Below are positions 54,261 to 62,538 of a DNA stretch of 64,000 nt, one piece after another. The position numbers were made by a program, and so were the translations under genes. The stretch is from Thermoleophilaceae bacterium (GTDB lineage Bacteria > Actinomycetota > Thermoleophilia > Solirubrobacterales > Thermoleophilaceae). The DNA lies in the NCBI GenBank assembly GCA_040901445.1, contig JBBDYQ010000022.1:124001-188000 (forward strand). Direction: 5' to 3'. The notes under the pieces were generated by a model. It did no database searches and was not told the DNA's origin. It saw only the letters and a program-made list of their open reading frames with translations. Numbering within the stretch: position 1 is the stretch's first letter; each line of letters starts with the position of its first letter.

Positions 54261-55769
54261 TCAGCCCTCCTCGTGGACCGGCAGGTTCACGCTCATGTCC
54301 TCGAGCGTCACGGCGCCCGGCGTGCGGATGCTCCCGTGGCCGGCCGACATGTCCGAAACGGGCGAGACCGTCAGGTAGGCGCTCTCGCCCTCCGGCACCT
54401 CCACCGCGATGCCGGGCAGCTCGATCGTGCGCTTCTCCCCGATCACCGGCAGCAGCTCGCGCAGCGGCATCATGTTGTTCTGAACGATCGTCGCCTCCGC
54501 GGGCGAGGGGCCCACCGAGATGGCGAAGAACACGCGCTGGTCGAGCCCCGCGCTCGTCACGGTGGCGTCGAGCGTCGGGATGCCGGAGATCGTGAGGGGG
54601 CCGCGGGCGATCTCGAGGTTCTGCGGAACACCGACGCCCGTCGTGGTCACGGCGCCGGCAACCGGGAATGCCTGCCGGACATCGAGCCGGTCGCTGCGCA
54701 CGCACGTGTCCGACGTCGTGCTGAGGTTGTAGCGGGCCGGCAGCAGGTCCGACGTGTCGGCGCCGTCGCGCACCGCGTCGAAGAAGCGCAGCGTCAGCGC
54801 GCTGAAGCCGCCCTCGCCCGAGCACGCATCGCCGCTTCCGGCGACCCCCGCGGGCAGCACGCTGGGCAGCGCGTGGCCGCCGTTGTAGCCCACCAGCAGC
54901 GACTGCTCTCTCGCCGCGGGGGTGAGCGCCTGCTCCATGTTCTTCCAGCCCTGGTTGAGGTTGAAGAGGTTGTCGCTCAGGCCCTGCCCGAGCAGCAGCG
55001 GGATGTCGAGCAGCCGCCCCTCCGCCACGTGCCCGGACGGGCCGTGCTCGAAGAACTCGGCCTCGATGTTGGGCACGGCCTCGACCGTACCGTCCGGCCA
55101 TTGCCCGGTGGCCGCGCCATAGACGAACGCGCGGTGGATGTACTCCGGCACCATCGGCGCACCGGCGGCGTAGAGCGCGGTGACCCAGAGCGTCCGGACG
55201 ACCTTGGACGGCGCGAGCGACTCGGAGAGGTTGAACCACGTGATCTCCGGAGCCAGGGCGTTGAGACGCGTGTATCCCAGGTCCCGCAGCTCGGTGAACG
55301 CCGCGACGAACTGGTAGCCGCCGCCGTAGGAGCCGCCGACCGCGAACAGCACCGGGTCGGCCGGATGCCCGGAGTCGTCCTTGGCGACCCAGTCCAGCGC
55401 GGCGACGTGGTCGATCACCGAGATCATGTCCTGGCCCTCGAAGTCCGGGTCCTCGACATTCGCCTGGCCGCCGGACTCACCGTGGCCGCGCTGGTCGATC
55501 GAAACGACGCCGTAGCCGCGGTCGAGCTCGCGCTCGAAGGCGTCGGGGCTGGACGTCCGCGAGCCGCCCCAGCCGTGCGAATGCAGGATCACCGGCACCG
55601 GGCTCTCCGCCGTGGCGCCGTCGGGCCTGTAGACCGAGATGACGATCGGGGTCCCGTCGGCCCGCGACTCGACCGTGACGTCCGCCTTGGTGTGCGCGCC
55701 CGCGGCGGCGGGCGCGGCAAGGGCTGCCGCCGCAACGGCGCCGGCGATCAAGGGCCTGGCGATCTGCAT
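54261..55769 (-). CDS. secreted alpha/beta hydrolase, CocE/NonD-like (S15 type)
   Basis: 502 residues from ATG 55769, with ribosome site GGGAGGAG. Signal peptide at 1-24. HSHGWGGSR forms the oxyanion region, IDQRGHGESGG follows, Ser147 in VGGSYGGGYQ is the nucleophile, and later LLLGQGLSDNLFN (Asp) and GYNGGHALP (His) complete a triad. The C-terminal third (about 385-502) resembles the jelly-roll of CocE/X-Pro dipeptidyl-peptidase enzymes. It hydrolyses esters or amides outside the cell. It is the first gene of the operon with the acylase. Confidence 0.8.
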   Translation of the reverse strand: MQIARPLIAGAVAAAALAAPAAAGAHTKADVTVESRADGTPIVISVYRPDGATAESPVPVILHSHGWGGSRTSSPDAFERELDRGYGVVSIDQRGHGESGGQANVEDPDFEGQDMISVIDHVAALDWVAKDDSGHPADPVLFAVGGSYGGGYQFVAAFTELRDLGYTRLNALAPEITWFNLSESLAPSKVVRTLWVTALYAAGAPMVPEYIHRAFVYGAATGQWPDGTVEAVPNIEAEFFEHGPSGHVAEGRLLDIPLLLGQGLSDNLFNLNQGWKNMEQALTPAAREQSLLVGYNGGHALPSVLPAGVAGSGDACSGEGGFSALTLRFFDAVRDGADTSDLLPARYNLSTTSDTCVRSDRLDVRQAFPVAGAVTTTGVGVPQNLEIARGPLTISGIPTLDATVTSAGLDQRVFFAISVGPSPAEATIVQNNMMPLRELLPVIGEKRTIELPGIAVEVPEGESAYLTVSPVSDMSAGHGSIRTPGAVTLEDMSVNLPVHEEG

Positions 55770-55887
55770 GGGTCTCCTCCCGTCCGAGGCAGGAATCGAC
55801 CTCTCCCGAAGGCACCCCGCCGGCAGGGATGTTGATGGCCGCGCCGCCGAAGTTCTACGTGCCCGGCACCAAGTGCGGGCGCGGAGG

Positions 55888-55903
55888 TTGTGACGCGTCA
55901 CAG
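55888..55903. promoter_or_regulatory. palindrome TTGTGA-CGCG-TCACAG upstream of the hydrolase operon
   Basis: The perfect core TGTGACGCGTCACA is 14 bases (55889-55902), about 120 bases before the hydrolase start. The same TTGTGA-N4-TCACA arrangement occurs at 10027 upstream of the other secreted hydrolase (10108). It is shorter by two bases than classic Rex or CRP/GlxR sites. Confidence 0.45.
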
Positions 55904-55957
55904 GGTCTGGGACGCGCCCCAGGCGATCGACCCGCAACGCGCCCGCCGATCGGCGAA

Positions 55958-56030
55958 TAGCTCCGGGTGGATTCGAACCACCGACCTCGCCATTATGAGT
56001 GGCGCGCTCTAACCGCTGAGCTACGGAGCC
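55958..56030 (-). tRNA. tRNA with anticodon CAT (elongator Met or Ile2)
   Basis: 73 bases on the minus strand. Acceptor GGCTCCG/CGGAGCT (with one G-T pair at the end), D arm GCTC-AGCGGTTA-GAGC, anticodon arm CGCCA-CTCATAA-TGGCG (anticodon CAT), T arm GGTGG-TTCGAAT-CCACC. G1 pairs with U72, so it is not an initiator of the usual kind with an unpaired C1-A72. Choice between Met-e and TilS-modified Ile2 cannot be made by eye. TAATCT on the minus strand at 56049-56044 may be the -10 box. Confidence 0.9.
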
Positions 56031-56053
56031 GCTGGAACGGACAAGATTAGAGC

Positions 56054-56941
56054 GTGCCGCCGGACTCGCCGCTTCTGCTCGCCGTGCCCAACGTCAGCGA
56101 GGGCCGTGAGGACCGGCGCCTGCTCGAGCTCGCCGGCGGGTTCGGCTCCGCGCGGCTCCTCGACCTGCATGCGGATCCCGACCACAACCGCAGCGTCCTC
56201 ACGCTCGCCGCCCGCCAGGGCGAGCTGGCCCCGGGACTCGTGGCCGGCGCGCGCGCGGCCGTCGAGCGCATCGACATGGCCGGGCACGCGGGCGTTCACC
56301 CTCACGTGGGCGCGATCGACGTGATCCCGGTGGTCCACCTGGATGCCGAGCGTCGCGGGGCGGCCATAGCCGAGGCGCTCACCGCCGCCGCCCGCATCGG
56401 CCACGAGCTGGAGCTGCCCGTCTTCCTCTATGGGGCGCTGGCCACCACGCCCGAGCACACAGAGCGCGCCGATCTCCGCCGCGGCGGCCCCGAGACCCTC
56501 TCGAAGCGCATCGCCGCGGGGGAGCTCCAGCCCGACTTCGGCCCGCCGCGCGTCCACCCCACCGCGGGCGCGGCGCTGGTCACCGCCCGCCCCCCGCTCG
56601 TCGCCTTCAACGTCGACCTCGATACCGACGACGTCGAGCTGGCCAGGCGCATCGCGGCCGGCATCCGCGAGTCGGGCGGCGGCTTCCCGGGGGTGCGCGC
56701 CATCGGCCTGATGCTCAAGCAGCGCGGCTGCGTGCAGGTCTCGATGAACGTGCACGACCACCAGGCGGTGCCGCTCCGGGACCTCGTGGAGGCGGTGCGA
56801 GAACAGGCGAGCATCGCCGAGGCCGAGCTCGTGGGGCTTGCGCCGCGAGCGGCCTTCGACGGCTTCCCCGAGGACGTGCCGCTGCGCGCCTTCGACCCCG
56901 AACGGCACCTGATCGAGAACGCGTTACGCTCAATCGCCTGA
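56054..56941 (+). CDS. ftcD: glutamate formimidoyltransferase
   Basis: 295 residues from GTG 56054. AVPNVSEGRED, LDLHADPDHNRSVLT, MAGHAGVHPHVGAIDVIPVV and VFLYGALATTPEH are the conserved motifs of the formiminotransferase domain. The His in the DHNRS region and the folate-binding loop are present. The enzyme moves a formimino group from formiminoglutamate to tetrahydrofolate in histidine breakdown. There is no fused cyclodeaminase domain and no hut gene nearby. It overlaps the next gene by one base (TGATG). Confidence 0.85.
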   Translation: MPPDSPLLLAVPNVSEGREDRRLLELAGGFGSARLLDLHADPDHNRSVLTLAARQGELAPGLVAGARAAVERIDMAGHAGVHPHVGAIDVIPVVHLDAERRGAAIAEALTAAARIGHELELPVFLYGALATTPEHTERADLRRGGPETLSKRIAAGELQPDFGPPRVHPTAGAALVTARPPLVAFNVDLDTDDVELARRIAAGIRESGGGFPGVRAIGLMLKQRGCVQVSMNVHDHQAVPLRDLVEAVREQASIAEAELVGLAPRAAFDGFPEDVPLRAFDPERHLIENALRSIA

Positions 56942-57303
56942 TGGGCCAGACGAAGAAGAAGCGCAAGCGCAAGCACCGCGGCACGCCGGCGGGCACGATC
57001 GAGGCCCGCGGCCGCACGGGCCGTCCACCCACCAAGGCGGAGGGCAAGCAGCGCAAGACGCAGACCGCGGCCGATCGCCGCGCGGAGCGCCTCGCCAAGC
57101 CGCCCACCTGGCGCGGCGCCCTCAACCGCTCGGCCATCGCCGCGCTTCTGTTCGGCCTGGTGGTGATCCTCGCCTTCGGGCAGGACCCGGCGTCGGGGGC
57201 GGCCCTCGCCGCGGTGATGATCCTCATCTACATGCCCATGACCTATTACATGGACCTCTTCCTCCACAAGCGCTTCCAGAAGCGCGCGGAGGTCAAGCGC
57301 TGA
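56941..57303 (+). CDS. basic-tailed membrane protein, unknown function
   Basis: 120 residues from ATG 56941. The first 58 residues are extremely basic (GQTKKKRKRKHR and TKAEGKQRKTQTAADRRAERL). Two hydrophobic helices lie at about 64-80 and 86-105, and a basic end (LHKRFQKRAEVKR) follows. This fits a small actinobacterial membrane family of unknown function with cytoplasmic N- and C-termini. It overlaps both neighbours by one base, so it is in one operon with ftcD and the MBL gene. Confidence 0.6.
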   Translation: MGQTKKKRKRKHRGTPAGTIEARGRTGRPPTKAEGKQRKTQTAADRRAERLAKPPTWRGALNRSAIAALLFGLVVILAFGQDPASGAALAAVMILIYMPMTYYMDLFLHKRFQKRAEVKR

Positions 57304-57941
57304 TGGACGTGCGCATGTTCACGGTCGGCGTCGTCCAGGAGAACTGCTTCCTCATCCGCCGCGACGGCGCCGAGAACGCCCTGATCGTCGACCCGGGCGA
57401 CGAGGCCCCCAAGCTGCTCGGCGCCATCGAGGAGCTCGGAGTGCAGCTCGACGGCGTCCTGCTCACCCACACCCACTTCGACCACGTGGGCGCCGTGGCG
57501 CCGCTCGCGCAGGCCACCGGCGCCGAGGTGTGGGTGCCCGAGATCGAGAAGCCCGTCCTTGCCGACATCATGAGCTTCGTGCCGTTCGCGGGCATCGGCC
57601 CGTTCGAGTCCTACGACGCCGAGCACACCCTCAACGGAGGCGAGAAGCTCGAGCTGGCCGGCTTCGAGATCGACGTCATCTTCACCCCCGGTCACAGCCC
57701 GGGCCACGTGAGCTTCTCGATCCCCGACGAGCGCGCGCTGTTCTCCGGCGACGTGCTGTTCCAGGGCTCCGTGGGCCGCACCGACCTGCCCGGCGGCGAC
57801 TGGCCGACGCTGCTCGAGTCCATCCGCACGCTGGTCGAGGCGCTCCCGGAGGACACCGCCGTCTACCCCGGCCACATGGGCACCACCACGCTCGCCGCCG
57901 AGCGGGCCGGCAACCCGTTCCTGGCGGAGCTGGCGCGCTGA
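57303..57941 (+). CDS. metallo-beta-lactamase-fold hydrolase, glyoxalase-II-like
   Basis: 212 residues, ATG 57303. The metal motif THTHFDHVG gives H56, H58, D60 and H61. TPGHSPGHVSF provides the third His, SGDVLFQGSVGRTDLPGGD the bridging Asp, and VYPGHMGTTTL the last His. This set is typical of YcbL/glyoxalase-II-like MBL hydrolases acting on thioesters or persulfide-like substrates. Both MBL and HisRS genes are often neighbours in this lineage. It overlaps hisS at CTGA. Confidence 0.85.
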   Translation: MDVRMFTVGVVQENCFLIRRDGAENALIVDPGDEAPKLLGAIEELGVQLDGVLLTHTHFDHVGAVAPLAQATGAEVWVPEIEKPVLADIMSFVPFAGIGPFESYDAEHTLNGGEKLELAGFEIDVIFTPGHSPGHVSFSIPDERALFSGDVLFQGSVGRTDLPGGDWPTLLESIRTLVEALPEDTAVYPGHMGTTTLAAERAGNPFLAELAR

Positions 57942-59188
57942 GCGCGAAACTGCAGGCACCCAAGGGCACGTTCGACGTTCTCCCTGAGGAGGGCACGGCC
58001 CGGCGTGCGCTGCTGGCCCGCGCAGCCGGCCTGCTGGAGTCGGCGGGCTACGGCTATGCCGACACGCCCGTGTTCGAGGACACCGAGCTGTTCGCGCGCG
58101 GCGTGGGGGAGGCCACCGACATCGTCTCGAAGGAGATGTTCAGCTTCGAGGACCAGGGCGGTCGCTCCCTCACGCTCCGTCCCGAGGGCACGGCAGGCCT
58201 CTGCCGCGCCTACGTCCAGCACGGCATGCACAAGCTCCCGCAGCCGGTGAAGCTCTGGTACTGGGGCCCGTTCTTCCGCAGCGAGGCCCCGCAGGCGGGC
58301 CGCTATCGCCAGTTCACTCAGGTCGGCGCCGAGGCCATCGGCTCCGACGACCCCAGCGTCGACGCCGAGCTCATCGCCCTGCTCGCGGACCTGCTCGCTC
58401 AGAGCGGCTCCCGCGACGTGCGGCTGCGCATCTCCAGCCTGGGCAGCGCCGACACGCGCCACGACTACCTGGAGGAGCTGAGGGCGTTCCTGCGCTCCCG
58501 CGAGGGCGAGCTCAGCGGCGAGGTGCGCGGCCGCATCGACCTCAACCCGCTACGCGCCTTCGACGCGGCTGATCCGGGCACGCAGGAGGTCATGCGCCAC
58601 GCCCCGCTGCTGCTGGACCGCCTCGCGCCGGACGATGCCGAGCACTTCGCCGAGGTCCGGGCGCTGCTTGAAGACGCCGGGTGCGGCCACGAGGTCGATC
58701 CCGGTCTCGTGCGCGGGCTCGACTACTACACGCGCACGGTGTTCGAGTTCTCCAGCGACGCCCTCGGCGCCCAGTCCGGTCTGGGCGGCGGCGGCCGCTA
58801 CGACCGCCTTGTCGAGGAGCTCGGCGGCCCCGCCACGCCGGCCGTCGGCTGGGCCGCGGGCATCGAGCGGATCCTGCTCGCGGCGGCCGACGAGGGTGCC
58901 CGGCCCGAGGGCCCGTGGGTGTTCGTGGCACGTGCCCCCGGCGTGGGCGGCCGCGCCGCCTTCAGCCTGGCGCAGCGCCTCCGGGCCGAGCGTGTGCCGG
59001 TGCAGATGGAGCAGGCCGGCCGTTCGCTCAAGGGCCAGCTCAAGCACGCCGACCGCGTGCGCGCCCGCTTCGCGGCCATCGTCGGCGAGGAGGGGATCGA
59101 GCTGAAGGACCTCCGCACCGGCGACCAGCGCCCCGTTGCCGGCGCCATCGAGATCGTGGAGGCCGTGCGGCAGGAGCGCCCGGCGTGA
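57938..59188 (+). CDS. hisS: histidyl-tRNA synthetase (apparent CTG start)
   Basis: 416 residues if translation begins at CTG 57938, giving (M)SAKLQAPKGTFDVLP, the exact HisRS N-terminus. No ATG, GTG or TTG exists nearby in this frame; the next GTG is some 50 codons downstream, inside the conserved core. The CTG overlaps the upstream stop as CTGA, mirroring the GTGA/ATGA couplings elsewhere. Class II motifs LRPEGTAGLCRAYVQ, GPFFRSEAPQAGRYRQFTQ, GLDYYTRTVFEF and GLGGGGRYD are intact, as is the C-terminal anticodon-binding domain. Confidence 0.85.
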   Translation: MSAKLQAPKGTFDVLPEEGTARRALLARAAGLLESAGYGYADTPVFEDTELFARGVGEATDIVSKEMFSFEDQGGRSLTLRPEGTAGLCRAYVQHGMHKLPQPVKLWYWGPFFRSEAPQAGRYRQFTQVGAEAIGSDDPSVDAELIALLADLLAQSGSRDVRLRISSLGSADTRHDYLEELRAFLRSREGELSGEVRGRIDLNPLRAFDAADPGTQEVMRHAPLLLDRLAPDDAEHFAEVRALLEDAGCGHEVDPGLVRGLDYYTRTVFEFSSDALGAQSGLGGGGRYDRLVEELGGPATPAVGWAAGIERILLAAADEGARPEGPWVFVARAPGVGGRAAFSLAQRLRAERVPVQMEQAGRSLKGQLKHADRVRARFAAIVGEEGIELKDLRTGDQRPVAGAIEIVEAVRQERPA

Positions 59189-60924
59189 GGCCCCCGATGG
59201 AGAACGCCTACCGCAGCGTCTGGGCGGGCGACGTGCGCGAGGACCGCGTCGGGGACGAGCTGCGCGTGGCCGGCTGGGTGCACCGCCGGCGTGACCACGG
59301 CGGGCTGATCTTCATCGACCTGCGCGACCGCAGCGGCCTGCTGCAGCTCGTCTTCCGCCCGGAGGAGGCGCCCGAGGCCCACACCGCGGCGGAGGACCTC
59401 CGCCCCGAGCACGTGATCAGCGTGCGCGGGGAGCTGGCCGCGCGCGGGGAGGGCACGGTGAACCCCAACCTCCCGACCGGCGCGGTCGAGCTCGTGGTCA
59501 AGGAGCTCACCCCGCTGGCCACCGCCGAGACGCCGCCGTTCCAGATCGACGAGGAGGACGTGGAGATCGACGAGGCGCTGCGGCTGAAATACCGCTACCT
59601 CGATCTGCGCAAGGAGAGGATGCAGGAGGCCATCACCCTGCGCCACGACGTGGCCCAGGCCATCCGCGCGCACCTCAACGAGCGCGACTTCCTCGAGATC
59701 GAGACGCCCGTGCTCACGCGCTCCACGCCCGAGGGCGCACGCGACTTCGTGGTGCCCAGCCGCCTGCAGCGCGGCTCCTGGTACGCGCTGCCGCAGTCGC
59801 CCCAGCTGTTCAAGCAGCTGCTGATGATGTCGGGCTTCGAGCGCTACTACCAGATCGTGCGCTGCTTCCGGGACGAGGACTTCCGGGCCGACCGCCAGCC
59901 CGACTTCACGCAGCTCGACATGGAGCTGTCGTTCGTGGACGAGGAGGACGTGATTGGGCTGGTGGACGGCCTGCTCAAGGACGTGCTCGCCGTGGGCGGC
60001 ATCCAGGTGACCACGCCCATCGAGCGCCTGACCTACGACGAGGCCATGCTGCGCTACGGCACGGACCGCCCCGACCGCCGCATCGGCATGGAGATCGCCG
60101 AGCTGTCGGAGGCCTTCGCCGGCACGGAGTTCAACGTGTTCGCGAGCGCCGAGACGGTGCGTGGCTTCAAGACCGCCGGCGAGTTCCCGCGCAAGCGCTT
60201 CGACGACCTCACCGAGCAGGCCAAGGAGCTGGGCGCGAAGGGGCTCGTGTGGGCGGTGGTCGAGGCCGAGGGCTGGCGCTCGCCGATCGCGAAGTTCCTC
60301 GAGCCCGAGGAGATGACGAAGGCCGCGCAGGCGCTCGAGGCGAAGGAGGGCGACGTGATCTTCATCGTGGCCGACGCCCCGGCCGTGGCCGCCAAGGTGC
60401 TGGGCGAGCTGCGCCTGGCCATCGGCGGGAGGCCGGAGGGTCACGACATCTGCTGGGTGGTGGACTTCCCGATGCTCGAGCGCGACACCGAGACCGGGGC
60501 GTGGACCGCGCTGCACCATCCGTTCACGGCGCCCACCGGCGACCTCGACGGCGATCCCGGCGCCTGGCGCAGCCGCGCCTACGACGTGGTGCTCGACGGC
60601 TGGGAGATCGGCGGCGGGTCGATCAGGATCAGCACGCCCGAGGTCCAGTCGAAGGTCTTCGCGGCGCTGGGCATGGACGAGGAGGAGGCCCAGGCGCGCT
60701 TCGGCTTCCTGCTCGAGGCGCTTCGCTACGGCGCGCCCCCGCACGGCGGCATCGCCTTCGGCCTCGACCGGATCGTGGCGCTGCTGGCGGGCCGCCCCTC
60801 CATCCGCGAGGTCATGGCGTTCCCCAAGACCGCCACCGGCGCGGACCCGCTCACGGGCGCCCCGGCGCCGATCGACGCCCGCCAGCTCAGGGAGCTGGGC
60901 GTGAGGGTCGAAGCGCCGCGGTGA
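59185..60924 (+). CDS. aspS: aspartyl-tRNA synthetase, probably non-discriminating
   Basis: 579 residues from GTG 59185 (GTGA overlap with hisS; ATG 59197 is an alternative start in frame). An N-terminal OB-fold anticodon domain, the class II core with RYLDLRKERMQEAI, QSPQLFKQLLMMSGFERYYQIVRCFRDED and RADRQPDFTQLDMELSF, the GAD insertion (about 300-410), and the final GIAFGLDRIVALL. In RRRDHGGLIF the residue that is Leu in discriminating enzymes is His. In Pseudomonas and others His here allows charging of tRNA-Asn too, which then needs GatCAB. Confidence 0.94.
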   Translation: MRPPMENAYRSVWAGDVREDRVGDELRVAGWVHRRRDHGGLIFIDLRDRSGLLQLVFRPEEAPEAHTAAEDLRPEHVISVRGELAARGEGTVNPNLPTGAVELVVKELTPLATAETPPFQIDEEDVEIDEALRLKYRYLDLRKERMQEAITLRHDVAQAIRAHLNERDFLEIETPVLTRSTPEGARDFVVPSRLQRGSWYALPQSPQLFKQLLMMSGFERYYQIVRCFRDEDFRADRQPDFTQLDMELSFVDEEDVIGLVDGLLKDVLAVGGIQVTTPIERLTYDEAMLRYGTDRPDRRIGMEIAELSEAFAGTEFNVFASAETVRGFKTAGEFPRKRFDDLTEQAKELGAKGLVWAVVEAEGWRSPIAKFLEPEEMTKAAQALEAKEGDVIFIVADAPAVAAKVLGELRLAIGGRPEGHDICWVVDFPMLERDTETGAWTALHHPFTAPTGDLDGDPGAWRSRAYDVVLDGWEIGGGSIRISTPEVQSKVFAALGMDEEEAQARFGFLLEALRYGAPPHGGIAFGLDRIVALLAGRPSIREVMAFPKTATGADPLTGAPAPIDARQLRELGVRVEAPR

Positions 60925-60930
60925 CACTGC

Positions 60931-60936
60931 TAGCGT
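60931..60936 (+). promoter_or_regulatory. possible -10 box TAGCGT of the 6S-like RNA
   Basis: TAGCGT lies nine bases before the first base of the predicted terminal stem of the RNA gene at 60945. Confidence 0.3.
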
Positions 60937-60944
60937 TGCCCTCA

Positions 60945-61093
60945 GGCCCGAGCTTGTTCGCCAGCCGTCTCGCTTCGTTGAGCCAACACCATGGAGACGG
61001 GAGCCTCACTCGGGAAGGGCCGTGGCCCGACCCGGAGGGCACCCACCTGCGAGAGCAGGTTCAACTCCCAGGCGGCAGCGGCAGGTTGGGGCC
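60945..61093 (+). ncRNA. ssrS: 6S-like RNA
   Basis: A 192-base gap between aspS and mnmA contains no gene but has the order of motifs seen in 6S RNAs. The 5' stem GGCCCGAGCTTG (60945-60956) pairs, with wobbles, with CAGGTTGGGGCC (61082-61093). TGTTCGCCAGCC and GTTGAGCC follow at the 5' side. Toward the 3' side ACCCACCTGC, AGCAGGTTCAACTCC and GGCGGCAGCGGC recall the conserved right half. 6S RNA mimics an open promoter and sequesters housekeeping RNA polymerase. About 150 bases is short for the family (usually 180-200). Confidence 0.5.
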
Positions 61094-61116
61094 GATCTCT
61101 GTGCGACGCTTCATCC

Positions 61117-62538
61117 GTGGCTGATCCCTCCACCTTCGAGCACCACGTCGGCGCGCCGCGCGGCCGCGGCGCCCTGGCGGGCGCGCCCCATTCCGGCGCG
61201 GCCGGCGGCGCCCCCTGCGGGGACCTGATCCGGGTCTCGCTGGAGGTCGAGGACGGGGTCGTGGCGGCCGCCGGCTTCGACGCCTCCGGCTGCGGGGCGA
61301 TCGTCGCCGCGGGCAGCGCGGTGGTGGAGTTGGTGGAGGGCAAGCCGGCACTGGTTGCCGCGCGCATGGGCGCCCGCGAGGTGGCCGCCGAGCTCGGCGG
61401 GCTGTCGCCGGGCAAGCTGCACGCCGCCGACCTCGCCGCCGACGCGCTGCACCGCGCCCTGGGGGTGGCCGCCCGCGACGGCGCCATCGAGCTCGCGCCC
61501 AGCCCGCACCGCACGCTGGTCGCCATGAGCGGCGGCGTGGACAGCACGGTGGCCGCGCGCCTCGCGCTCGACGCGGGCGACGAGGTGGTGGGCGTCACGC
61601 TCGAGCTCTGGGGAGACCCCGAGAACGACGGCGCCCGCAGCTGCTGCTCGGCCCAGGCGGTGCTCGGCGCCCGCGCGCTGGCACACCGCATGGGCTTGGC
61701 GCACCTCACCATCGACCTGCGCGAGCCGTTCAGGCGCGACGTGGTGGACGACTTCCTGGCCGAGCACGCGGCCGGCCGCACGCCGAACCCGTGCGTGCGC
61801 TGCAACGGCCTCGTGCGCTTCGACGCCATGCTCGAGCTGGCCGCCCGCCTGGGCGCCCGCCGCCTCGCCACCGGCCACTACGCGCGCGTCGTCCGCGACG
61901 AGCAGGGACCGCTGCTGCGCGCCGCCGCCGACCCCGCCAAGGACCAGGCCTACATGCTGGCCCGCCTGGACGCCGGCGAGCTGGAGCGCCTGTGGTTCCC
62001 GCTCGGAGACCTCAAGAAGCCCGAGGTGCGCGAGATCGCCCGCGCCGCCGCCCTGCCGGTGGCGGAGAAGCCCGACAGCCAGGACCTCTGCTTCCTGGCG
62101 GGCACCAGCCGCGCACGCTTCCTCCGCCGCCACGGTCCCCCGCCGTCGGTGCCCGGGGAGATCGTCGGCGAGCAGGGCGAGGTGCTCGGCGCCCACGGCG
62201 GACACGAGGAGTACACGGTGGGCCAGCGCCGCGGGCTCGGCGTGGCGGCCCGCGAGCCGCTGTACGTGCTGCGCAAGGACGCGCGCTCGAACCGCCTGAC
62301 GGTGGGCACGCGCGCTGCCCTGGCCACCGACCGCGTGAGCCTGCGCGGAGTGGAACTGCGCCGCCCGGCGGGCGAGGTGGACGGAGTGAAGCTCCGCTAC
62401 CGTCAGCCGCCCGTGCCGTGCCGTGTGGAAGGTGAGACGCTGCGACTTGCGCAGGCCGTGGACGGCGTCGCGCCGGGCCAGACGGCCTGCCTGCTGCGCG
62501 GCGACGTGGTGGTGGGGTCCGGTGTGATCGATGGCTGA
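61117..62538 (+). CDS. mnmA: NifU/IscU-like domain fused to tRNA 2-thiouridylase MnmA
   Basis: 473 residues from GTG 61117. Residues 1-125 are an IscU/NifU-like scaffold: C34 in GAPCGD (with the conserved Asp36) and C59 in SGCGAIVAAGSAVVELVEGK. The third scaffold Cys, normally after His in K-x-H-C, is Ala103 (GKLHAADLAADAL). Residues 130-473 are MnmA: PP-loop SGGVDS (138-143), catalytic NPCVRCN (C226, C229), GHYARV, KDQAYML, and DLCFLAG (C325). MnmA thiolates U34 of Lys/Glu/Gln tRNAs. Fusion to a scaffold suggests sulfur or cluster delivery in cis. It overlaps the next gene by eight bases. Confidence 0.9.
   Translation: MADPSTFEHHVGAPRGRGALAGAPHSGAAGGAPCGDLIRVSLEVEDGVVAAAGFDASGCGAIVAAGSAVVELVEGKPALVAARMGAREVAAELGGLSPGKLHAADLAADALHRALGVAARDGAIELAPSPHRTLVAMSGGVDSTVAARLALDAGDEVVGVTLELWGDPENDGARSCCSAQAVLGARALAHRMGLAHLTIDLREPFRRDVVDDFLAEHAAGRTPNPCVRCNGLVRFDAMLELAARLGARRLATGHYARVVRDEQGPLLRAAADPAKDQAYMLARLDAGELERLWFPLGDLKKPEVREIARAAALPVAEKPDSQDLCFLAGTSRARFLRRHGPPPSVPGEIVGEQGEVLGAHGGHEEYTVGQRRGLGVAAREPLYVLRKDARSNRLTVGTRAALATDRVSLRGVELRRPAGEVDGVKLRYRQPPVPCRVEGETLRLAQAVDGVAPGQTACLLRGDVVVGSGVIDG

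Noticed and set aside
61040-61090. A tRNA at AGGTTCAACTCC downstream of aspS
   Set aside because: The T-arm-like sequence has no matching acceptor, D or anticodon arms. The motif order fits 6S RNA better.
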